Part shown: one piece after another, positions 41,601 through 53,600 of the stretch
Layout: every line of letters starts with the position of its first letter
Position numbering within the stretch: the stretch's first letter is position 1
Assembly (NCBI GenBank): GCA_037893225.1
Contig: JAZGUH010000565.1
Location: 124,001-188,000 of the forward strand
Reading direction: 5' to 3'
Origin: Hippasteria phrygiana
Lineage: Eukaryota; Echinodermata; Asteroidea; Valvatida; Goniasteridae
Length of the DNA: 64,000 nt
Notes under the pieces: model-generated
What the model was told of the DNA's origin: nothing
What the model saw: only the letters and a program-made list of their open reading frames with translations
Database searches by the model: none
Program-made: the position numbers and the translations under genes

Positions 41601-44600
41601 CGGCTGTTTTCTCTTCTGGCACACTTTATCACACAGGAAAGTTGCTTGTCACATGATCCAATGGCACTCCATACACATAACTCTACAGGGAAACTTCGGA
41701 TACAGTTTTCTCAAAATATTGTAATGGTGACACATGAATTTGATAGTACCATTGGAAAGGTCCGAACAAGTTCTTTCTGTTGGGATCATGTATGGGCAGC
41801 AGAATTCTTTTCAGATGTCTAGGGGGGGGGGGGGGGGGGGTGTGTTGGGTAACAATAGTCTGGAGAGTGTATAGGGTATAGGGACAAAAGGGGGGTACCC
41901 CTCTGCCCCATATCGTGCTGGGTATATTTTGGCTTAAACCAGATGTGCTGTCAGTGAGCGACGCTCGGCTAGGAATGCAAAAACCATCCACAAATTGTGA
42001 CGAGCCTACACTCAGCTCTCCTGACTAAAGCTCCACAGCGCCCCCTATAGTTCTGCATAGTTTAGGTTGGAGAGGTCCACTCAGTGTTGCCAGTCAGTCA
42101 ATGAAGAGAGTATTATTAAAAGTGAACAGCCAATTATAGAGAGGTATTCCGGACGGACTAAGGCCGTGTCCGAATTACTTGGCTGCGGCTTGAAATTACA
42201 CACATGCCTATGGTAGCGGCTGCAGCCACATCCCATAGACTTGTGTGTAACTTCAAGCCGTAGCCACGTAATTTGGACACGGACTTACTTGCTTAATTTC
42301 TTGAGTTGTAGCATGTACTCTGGTACGGGGCATCCTGCATTCCGCATCACATTAGCGATACTGAGAAAAATAATACAACAAAAAGATATGTGAATTTTAC
42401 ACACATTTACAGCAGTTTACTTCTTTGGTTTGTTTCTTTACTCTTTATTCGGTGAAAGATTGACTGTTCCATTCAACTCGGCTATGCCTCTTTGAATGAC
42501 ACAGTCAATCTTTTACCTCATGAAAATATTCCTTCCATTGCACTCATAAACATTCATTATTTGTATATTATACAACACCTGAATAAATCCCAGCCATCTG
42601 ATTGGTGGAGAGTCGATCACGTGCATTGAATTATTCGACCCATCACACGACGCGAACCCGCCCCGCCCAATACGTTCTATCACATGGGTCTATCACATGG
42701 TGCGCGCGCATTGATAGAACCAAAAAACTTTTCTAATTTCACGGTCACTAGGTGGCGCTACAACAGCGCTGTCATTTACACAACATGGCGGCCGAGTTAC
42801 CCGAACTGCCGCGGTTTGTTCTCCTAACAGACGACGAAATATTGGAACTTGTAAGTAATGCTGACGCTCCAAATACAAAGAGACAAATCAAATATGCAGT
42901 GAAACGATTAGATGAATTTGCTAGACACGCAGGAACAACAATTGAAGCTTTAACTAATTCGGAACTCGACAATTTTTTGTCCCGGTTTTATGCGGGACTG
43001 AGAAAGGAAAACGGCACGTTGTACACAAAGAAATCCATGCATGCAATCCGCTATGGACTTGAAATGCCGGTAAGAGGCATTGATATAAATGATGCTAAAC
43101 TGTATGTGGACAGTACCAGAGTGTACAATGCAATGATGGTCAAACTGAAAAAGGCAGGAAAGGGAACATTTTTAACTGTTCGAGACTTTTCGAGACAGTA
43201 ATTGGTTACTGGAAGTTCTGAATTTGTAAAACAGTTTTTTACAATTCTGAATAGTTTTTAACTTGAATAAAATGCATTGAAAGTGTTCCCCCAGCTATCA
43301 GTGTTACTACATGTTTCTTACATTTATGTCAGCACCAGTTTACAAGTTACCAATCAGATGACGAGAATTTATTCAGGCGTTGTATAAAACAAATAATGAA
43401 TGTTTCACATTCGTGCGATGGAAAGAATAATTTCATGAGGTGACAGATGACATGTTCTATTCCACTCGGCTTCGCCTCGTGGAATAGAACATGCCATCTG
43501 TCACCTCATGAAATTATTCTTACCATCGCACTCATAAACATTCATTATTTGTATACTATTATTCATAAGAACACTTCATCCACAGATTCTGTGTCTCGAT
43601 TAGCCGAGAGTGAGTCACATGACATTCGCTATTTTTGCCATCTTCCTGTGCACAGCCAAAAGGAATATACCCATAGCAACCAAAGGACTATACCCATAGA
43701 AACCAAAGTACTATACGCATAGCACTGGTATTGTGTGCTAAATGCATACGGGTATGCGTGTTGCGCATCTCGCCTCGTGCGTATTCTTCCCAAGTGCTTG
43801 CGCCACAAAACTGGGTTCAAACATTTCGTGAAAGGGTAGTTTGGAAAAGTGCCAATAATGTTCAACTAATTTCGAATTCAAATGGGTGTACATTTAACTC
43901 TATATAAATGAAATTATTTCAGTTAGCGCTTAAATCAAGCAGATTCTGTGGGAAAGGTGTTATAAAACAAATATTGATTGCATTATCTCGTGGTGTAGTA
44001 AAACAAGCCTAAAACTGTAACTTCTTCTCATTGTCCTCTCTCTACAGGTTTCTTCAGGCTTTCGAGCTACAGTGCCTAGGGCGCTTTTGAGGAATACTTG
44101 GTTTCATTACCAAAAAGAATTAAATATATAAAAAAAAAAATATAAAAAAATAAAAACCTCCGTCCACAAAAAATTACCGTCAAACAAAAGGTGGTATCTG
44201 TGCGTGTATATTTTTTTTCTTCAAATATTCAAACCGGCAAAAAGGTATTCGAATATTCGGTTGATGATTGAATATTCAAATTTTCACTATATTCGGAGAC
44301 AGCTCTAAAAGTTTCTCTGCCATCCAGTTTGCAAATCCATATGCAAATCCTCATGTGTCCATCACGTTTACCTTTTCAGATGCACGGTGTCATCCTCGGT
44401 GAAGAAAGTGACGGCCCGTCCCGGTCTCCCAGCTCGCCCTGTCCGGCCGATCCGATGGATGTAGCTGATGGCCGATGTCGGGAAGTCGTAGTTGATGACG
44501 AGGTTGATGCCTTTGAAGTCGATGCCTCGCCCCATCAGCTCCGTGGCGATCAGGACCCAGATTTTGCCCAAGCGGAAGCACTTGACGATGTTGTCACGCT

Positions 44601-47600
44601 GGGGGATTGTTAAAGGAAAATGAAAAATCCATGAAAAATTCAGGGGCGTTTGATTTGTATGGCGTTGCTGAAAAAATGCATAAGAAAACTGCATTTTCTA
44701 CAAAAAGACACAATTCAGAATTGCAAAAAATGTGATGCGATCTTGGAAAACAATTCAAATGTTGAAATTTATCATTCCTGTGTTATATGCATAACATTAA
44801 TGAAGGCACTGTGTTGTTTTCAAAACTGTTTTATTCATGATTCTAGGATGTCTGTATTAAACTTGAGTTATGCCGTCAGGAATTTTAAGAAAACCATTTA
44901 GAGAAATCAAGCTTTAAACTTCTGCGTAACTCATTGAGTTTGCACAAAAAGCGACTGACAGATTGCAAATTGTTACATTTAAAATGATGGAATTTTTAGT
45001 TCATATTTTCAGGAATGATAATTTAGATATTAATCATTTAATTGGTAGCAGAAACTCAAATTGTCAACAACAACAAATCTAGGGGAATATTGTGCCATTA
45101 ATTAAGCTTCAATACAGGTTTGGCGACATGCGAAAGGTTTTCCCCGATCACATCACAAATAGTGTCAATGGAATTAAAAGAAGACTGTTTCAGGTTGCAG
45201 AGGTCATTTTGGATTGTTAAAAACAATTTCAGGACCAAGAAATCTTCCGAAAATCTGGAAGACATCTCACCCCTGTTAAGCCCTGTCCGCACTGTACTGA
45301 ATTTGGTAAAAAGACGATGGGTACTTTTCCCATTTTAAGTCTAGTGCGGACAGCCTGGGACGTTTTCCTCTCAGTTACTTTTCCTGAGTCCAGCGGTTAC
45401 TTCTACCGGGCAACTGCTGCCTAGGAAAACTGACCAGGTAACTTTTCCCGAGACGAAAAGTCCAGTGCGGACAGTGCGAGTCGGTAAAAGTAAACTCGAC
45501 ATTGTTAAGCAACAGGGGTGCTGTGGCTTGTCGAGTAAACTCGACATTGGTAAGGGAAGAGTTAATGGGCTTTACCCCAAAACGTACTAATGTGAATACG
45601 GCTACAGAAAGAGAGAGAGAAAAACCGCAAACGAAACAGACCTGTGTCTGCGTCTTATCGGCATGGATGACATCCACGTTGTAACCGTCGTAGATGAGCT
45701 CTTGAAACAGTTCCTTGGCCCGGTCCTTGGACTGGACAAAGACGAGGACGGGTGGCTGAAAGCCCTGCATAAGGAAGTCATACCAAAAAAACTGATGAAA
45801 ACAGCACTGTGTTTGAATAATTGATATCTAGATGGTTACAGAAACGCATTGTAAATTTGGTTGGAGAAGAGTTGGGCTCATCCTTACAATCACTCTCTCA
45901 CCGGAGATCTGTTGCTACATTTAGTGTAATAGACAACATTTGCAAACATCAAAAAACCAAACTACTGAATTATTATGAAATACAAGTAAATAATAGTCTC
46001 AAGTATCCTGTGAGAAATCATGGCACCTGGTGTGCTGTCATTTTCAAGAAAAGTGAAATTTGTGTATTAATATCCATTCATAAATGCCTCAGCGAGTTTC
46101 ACTATCCCTATTGGTCAAGAGCCTGTCACGTGGGGTGTTTAAACGGTTGGAAGTTGTTTAAACACGGCACGGTTTTAAACATTTTTTCCGGGGTCACACA
46201 AAATGTAGAGTCCTACAAAATCTGGTCCATTTTATTGGTTGAACACTCGAGCGACCAGTCACTCTCCTAATAACGCAAGCGCAATACTACCGATGCGTCC
46301 GCATTTAGAGTCCATAATTTCACACTACACTGGCACTGTTGGTTCTGCACCACCTGGCGAGCGCGTTGTGCGCGCATCAATTTCCATATAAGGAAATGTT
46401 TAGCACTACTCGCGTGTGGCACGAATCATTAAATAGGGGTGTTTTACAAACCAATGTAAAATAAATTGAACAAAATCATTGGAAATTTAAAATTTTCGGT
46501 GGTTTTTGCTTAATTATACAAAAAGGTATTTTATGAATGGGAATAAATATGTGCTGGACTGGTTTTAAACGTACGTTTAAAACCGCCTTGGGGCCTGGAC
46601 GCTGGACGCTGGACATACGTTTAAAACCGGCCCAGCACATATTTATTCCCTTAGTAATGGTCAGCCAACCATCGTTGAAAATAGTCTAGTTCTCCGACCT
46701 GATAATTCCCTGACATCAATTAACCAGTTCACACTGGAATTATTTTGACATTCACCGGACCCAGGCACAGGATTTTTTTTCCTGAACCTCGATGCCAGCC
46801 GGGTTCAGGCGGAATTAGGCGAAATCTGCGGTAGCACACCCTGATATTTCTGGCCTCGCTCGCTGCGAGCGGGTTGCTGGCAGATATTTCCGGCCTCGCT
46901 CGAGTGCGTGTTTATCAGTCATCCGTTCCGAATACCGCAAAACCTTTGTGTGTATACACGTCATCCGACGCGAACTGGTTAATTTCTATGTATTGTTTGA
47001 AGTAGGGTCAGGGAACCAGACTACAAGAACAGCATTTTTTTCTCTTTTTTTTCCCAGCATCTATGTACACAAAACTTTAAACAGGTCAGTGCTACAGTAT
47101 TTGCTATAAAATACTACCCCCAAATACATTCATTTCTGGATATTAAAGCAAAAGCAATTTTGTTTCCGTTTTTCTGGCATCTATGCACACAGAACTTGAA
47201 ATGGGTCATTGTTACAGTTTTTGCTATAAATTATTATACACCACCTGAATAAAATTCCCACCATCTGATCATTGATCAGGTGCATTGAATTATTTGTCCC
47301 AACGCACGGTACGGCCACACCGCAAAAATAGAAGTTCTATTCAACGGGGAATAGAACTTCCATTGCACGGTAACACCATTGGTCGTGTTCTGACCAGTCA
47401 AATTATGAGAATTTATTCAGGTGTTATATAAAACAAATAACGAATGTTTCACATTTGTGCAATTGAGCTTTCCAATTGAGCTTTGCCTCGTGGAATGTCC
47501 CATTCCACGAGGCAAAGCTGAGTGGAAGGGAAAATTGATTTTATTTTATTTCCTTTCTTTTTTTTCATTGAAAAGTGAATTTCGATTTTCAATAATTTTT

Positions 47601-50600
47601 CCTTAACCCACCCACACACATTTTCGAAAAAAAAAGAAAAAAAAATGAAATTTAAAAACATTGAAAATTTTGAATGGCCCCTAGGAATTGTTTTTCCCCA
47701 GGATCAAACGGTTAGGCCCTCCCAACTTTTTATCAACATTGCTCACCTTTCTGAATATTTCTCTGACAGCAAGAAGCTTGCCATACTCCCCACCGACGAA
47801 GACTAATTCCTGCTCAATCAGCTCCGTTGCTGTGTTCCTGGAATAAAAACAATAACTATTTCAGAGAGGAAACTTAAAAATCACTTTTCCAATACATTTT
47901 CCATGACTGAATTTGCTATTTTGTACTTGTATTTGTTTTGAATGTAGTGTACACGACTGGTAATCCTCCAAAATGTTTTTACTGAATTATTACGAAAAAC
48001 CTTACGAGACTAAGTTAATAGTAGTCTCAATTATCCTGTGATATAATGGCACCTAGTGTGCTGTCGTTTTCAAGAAAAGTTTAAATTTATATTGTTTTCC
48101 AACGATTGTTGTAACAACGTTGGAAAAAATAACAGATTGTTTTTAATACTGTCCTCTATTGACTGAATGTAGTTAGTCCGCATTGCATCTAAAATGGGTT
48201 AACAATCCGAAAACAGGCGCAAGGTTGCAATTAGAGTACAAGTGTGTCGCGTAGTGTACCGAAGCGATGGGTTGTAACCAGTCGGCTCGCGTAGTTATGT
48301 GACCAATTAAAAACGATCTCGTTTACAAAAATTGAGCTTATTTTTACAAGAGGGCGCTACAACAAATCCAGTTAACTTCTTCCCGACGGTTGAAAACGAA
48401 CGCCGTTTTTCTCTCCCTTTTTTTGCCATCCAAGAATGCAAAACTTTGAACAGGTCAGTGAAACGACATTTCCTATAAAAAACTAACCCCCAAATCTGCC
48501 CATTTCTGAAAATTGCAGCAATGACCAATCATGTACACTACATTTAACTCGACGTTTCAAATAGTATTCTCTGTTCGTTATCAGGAGACTGACTTAAGCC
48601 CCTGAACCAGCAAGAGTCTGGCAGTTCATGTAACAAACTAACAGAAAAAGAGAACAGCCATATAAAACTTTGCTATTTTAGAAGTTCTGACTTTCATTTT
48701 TACACCATATGAAAAAGTATAATTTTGAGGAACAAGACGACTCAGAATTAAGCAAAAATTGTCCTTCATGACAAACCGGAGCAACGCGTATTTCAAAACC
48801 AACCTCTGTCCTATTGTAACAGTGACCACATTATCAAGGTTCAGTTTACACCACTGCTCCACGTCGTGTGTGAACGTGGCACTGAACATGGCGCGCCGTA
48901 CGTGAGTGGAGTCGCACGCCCGGTAGATCGTCGCTAGCTGGTCCCTGAACCCCGACTTGCCTTCCTCAAATAGTTTGTCCGATTCGTCAACGATCAGCCA
49001 TTCCACACTTTCAAAAGAAAAGGAATATATAAAAAATATTGGAATTAGGTTAAAACAATGATTGCTTCACCATAAAATGTGACCGGCTCTGCAAAAAAGG
49101 GCTATTATGTCGCAAAATTTGAAAAATGAGTTATATACATAGTTGAATTGGTCACATCCTAAGCTTTAATTTGGTGTAGGTTTGACCCCTGTGGCATTTT
49201 ATGTTCTCGAGATATCTTGACATTTGTATACTCCTATTTTTCCAATTTAACGGAAGTGCGTTTAGAGATACAGGCCTTTTAAACACAAAAAGTGCAAAGA
49301 AATAAGATAGAAGTAATTTTTATCAACATATATTTTTTCATCTTTATTCATCAATATTAATGTTTCTGAAAATAAATTCTGAAAATATAGATATAACAGA
49401 AGCCAACAAACCAAAAACAAAAAAATCACTTACGTGAAGATTTTTTCACCCGCTTCACAGAGAACTGCCCTGTGTGTGTTTTCACATAGTGCGACATAAT
49501 ACCCCTTTTTGCAGAGCCGGTCACAAATGTGAATGAAAACATCTCTCAATACAACCACAAGTTTGATCAATGACTACAGGACGTCTCAAAAAAATATTCA
49601 AGCGGTAGACAACAAACAATTTACATTAACCCTAACCCTGCCAGACGCAGCACAGTGCATCTGTGGTGACATCTTGACCTTGCTGCACTCTGCACACAAG
49701 TCAATGTGACCAAAGTATGCAATCTGATGCGTCTGGCAGGGTTTCTAGCCAAAATACCCTGGAGGGTTTAGGGTTAATTAATTCGGGATCATTTCATTTG
49801 GGGCTGTTCATTTTCGAATAATTTATTATTTGATTATTCGAGACTGGGCTTGATCGAATATTTGAATATTCGATACTCGGCGATCAAGTCTTTCAGGCAT
49901 CTGCTGCATCTGCTGCAACTGCATGCCGCGTAAAAAGTAAAAAGTTGCACGCAAAGCACGCCGGTGTTTTACATGCGGCGATCGATATTACAGACCCCCG
50001 ATGGACATTTTTTGCATTGTATCAAGATCAATAAGAGTACATATAGATCTCTCTCATAGGACGCCATCTTCGTAGGAAAATTACAACTGCGTGTTCAACG
50101 CCATCAGGTGCGTGTGCGCGCAGTGTGCAAAATATTCTAAACACGCGCGCATGTTGCTCAAAATTTCTTCGAAATACGGCGCAGCCGATGCGCATCATTA
50201 AAATTTGACGCCCAAAATGCCGATGCACGTGGCAATCTGTAGGAAGTGACGTCATTTGAGAGAGACCTATAGTGTTCTGATAACGAGAAACCAAACTCCA
50301 GCCTGAGTTTTTGCAATAATTATTTTAGAAGTGTCAACGGTTTTATGGTCGCGAACAATAAACCTCTGTCCACAAAAAAATGCGCCATTTGACACTGCTA
50401 AGCGCCGTAACTTTTTGTAGTAAAATAGCATCAGAGTCATATCTGTAAGTGCATATATATTTTGTTTTAATATTCGAACCGGCAAAAAGCTATTCGAATA
50501 TTCGCTGTATTCGGGACAGCCCTACATTTCATATTTTCTGGAAGTGGTATCAAAATCTGATTTGAACCAGCCAACCGACTCCGACAAGCTCAGTGGTCGA

Positions 50601-53600
50601 GTGGTAAGACATCTGCACTAGAAAGCAGGAGGTCGTGGGTTCGAGTCCCACCCGAGTGATTTTTCCAATTAATCTCTCGGGACAACACTGAGTATACAGT
50701 GTTTATAAAATACGTCGGTGAAGGGCAAAACCCAATATTGAATGTACATCATCCTGACGCAAATTCCATTTTAAGAATAGACTGACATGACGTCATCAAT
50801 ACATATGGCTATTGCTGATCTCTGGCTACTCCGTCTTGGTGGACAACCCTAACCCTGCTGAATTCAACAGGATCCAACAATTTGATATTCCTGTTGGCAG
50901 AGTTGTATTCGAGTCCCTGCAAGTCCTTTCCCAAGTCACTGAAAGTCCCTGCAAGTCCATCACAAGCCCTCTAGTCCTAATCCTAATCACAAGCTATTCA
51001 AATGAGCTGTGACAAAGGCATTCCTTTGTCATTGTTCATCCAGTTACTTGTGAGCGACTTTATGAAAGGACTTCTGACTGGGCTTACGAAAGGACTTGTG
51101 AAAGGACTTGCGGGACTCGAATACAACTCTGCCTGTTGGACCCTGTTGGATTGAGCAGCTACCGGTAACTCATACATGTAGTGTTACAATCTTGTTGGAT
51201 TCAGCAGACAACGGAAAAATATGCCACGGTTTGATTCTGTTTGATTTAGCAGACAAGTCATTTTTTATGACGTGTTGGACTACGTTGGATTGAGCAGGAA
51301 ACTCATATGAGTCACCATTGGACTCTGTTGGATTTAGCAGGGTAGTCCTAGTGAACCATAAGGGGGTTAGGGTTTCTGAGCCAATGCTTTTCAGGGTTCT
51401 CCCCAGGATTTCTCAAAACTGTGGGGGATTTCATGTGTGGTTGACTGACAATTTGTGAAGCCATGGCGTGAGGTTCGGGGCCCGCTTAAGGGCCCCGAAA
51501 ATTGTTGGATTTTAGATGCTCTCTGGTGCATTTTAGAGCATTTCCTGGGCTTTACAAGTACTTTTTCTCAGGAAAAAAAATGAGATTTAATAAGCTTTTA
51601 AAAATTTAGGATATCAACATTTCATCAAATGACCACTTTTCCTTTCTGGACTAGTAATTCTAGACAAAAAATAAACAAGGAATAAACAAATTTCATAAAT
51701 AACAAAATTATTTTGTTTTTACATACTGGCTAAATATAAAAAAATAATAATAAAACTTCAACATGCAGTAAAACGTATGGCTTTCATGGCTTTTCTTGTA
51801 TACCGGCAAGCAAAAACACTAGTTAAAAATACGTCCTTTTACAGAGTTGTTGACTTGAGTTTGTGACTGATTTAATCTGACTCCTTGTTAATTCGCGCTT
51901 TGTTTAAATTTGTGGCTTGACTTTATAGCATGGACAATTCTAAAATGTAACAATTCTAAAAAGAAAAAAAAAATACTGAAAAGGACAAGCCATGCATGAA
52001 ACTTTGCTTATTGACTTGTGACCTGAGAAAAATTACTTGAAATTGACTTAATGAGTTAATTGAGCTAATTTCACATGTGACGTAACTTGACTTAGAAAAG
52101 AAAATAACTAGTTAAAAATCTGAATTTTAATTCAACACAAATAACAAAAGCATAAATGACAGAAAGCATTGCTTGCAAAGTTAGTGCAAATGTATGGCAA
52201 GTAAACTCAAGTAAAAACAGTAACTTTAATCCATACACATTGACAAGTTACTTCGTGTATTGCATTAATATCAAACACTAGTACTATATCCAAATTTCAA
52301 ACTTCCAGTCGGCGGTTTATCTTCTGCACCCAATTGTTTGCTGCTGTGTTGAAGTCCATCTGTGCAATTGGTGGTCCTTCAACAGCTATCATCAGAAGAT
52401 TGTTGAGCGTGACTTCGTTGTGTCTTATTTCTCCATGGTTCATCCTATTCCTTAGAGTCGTTTTGATTCTCTTTAAAGAAGAGAACCTGCGCTCACATTC
52501 TGAAATATAAGAAAAAATGCACAGTTCACCTGATTATGCTGCAAGCCATATTCAAGGACATTTATTTAATGTTGAAAATTAACTAATGAAACACTTTCTT
52601 TTTTTCATTTATTTAATTTGTTAATGTTGACACAAAAAAAACGTATAATCAAGCAAACTTTTGACATTGTATAATCTAAAGTACTACCTACCAGCAGTAG
52701 AGACTGGCAACACCAAGGCCACAGCAGCCAGTTGAGCCATCTTGGGAATTAGATCAACGAGCTTTGATGCTGTTGGTTCCATCATTTCAGCGGGAGACAA
52801 GATTGAGTATTCCTGATGCATGATGTTAGTCATGACATCATACTCTGCTCTTGCTCCCTCGTAGTCAATGTCGAACCTGTCACACAGGATCTGTAATTGC
52901 AGGCGAGTTATATTGTTCAAGTGATGATTCAACTAAAAACAAGTCTGCAAACTGATGTAACTACACATAGGCACTATTGCACATACCTCTAGTTCATGAT
53001 ACTGCTGCATGTCAGCATCTGCAGGATTGAAAATATTAAAGGCCTCAAGGATATGGTTATCCGGAAACCTTTCCTGAATGTTGAGTATCACTCTGTCGAG
53101 GTACTCCTTGTAGATCTGAATTAAGAAGGGAATCGGAGAAACAAACTCAATAACAAAGTCTATTTATCCAAGCTGTCATTATTATTAATTTTATTGTGAT
53201 CTTTTTTGTCCAGGAGCGGAGTTACTGTATCGCTTCTTACCTGTGTCATGAACTGTTCTTTGCTACCCGATTTGATGACAATTTGATGTGATCTCAAATC
53301 CTCTACAACATGATCAATGGTCTGAAGATGATGTCCCCCCTCATCACTCTCTTGGAGCTTCCTCAAAGCTGTCAGGGTACCTTCAACGTGGATGTCAATC
53401 ATAGTGTAGTCCAGGGATCGCTTCTGCTCAAAGTATACAATATAGTTCATTGAAACTCAGACCATTATACTTCAAATATTGATTTGTGTCTACAACATCT
53501 CCACCAGGGTGTCAAATTCGCTGCTTGATTGCAAGGAAACATGTAAAAAAAAAAGAATCAGTTATTAAAATGGTTAACTATCTCCAAGTTATGTGTTAGA

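Larger units (their letters stand above)
42445..43560. mobile_element. DNA element with hairpin-tipped inverted arms carrying a Crypton-like ORF
   Basis: Left arm 42,451-42,610 and right arm 43,350-43,555 are inverted copies sharing CAACACCTGAATAAAT-, AACATTCATTATTTGT- and CCTCATGAAA-type blocks. Each arm also folds on itself: the right arm pairs GTGACAGATGACATGTTCTA with its complement around a GGCTTCGCC loop, and the left does so less perfectly around GGCTATGCC. The space between holds the ORF at 42,785. A shorter relative lacking the ORF is at 47,230-47,530. No target duplication is clear. It lies in DDX52 intron 7. Confidence 0.75.
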
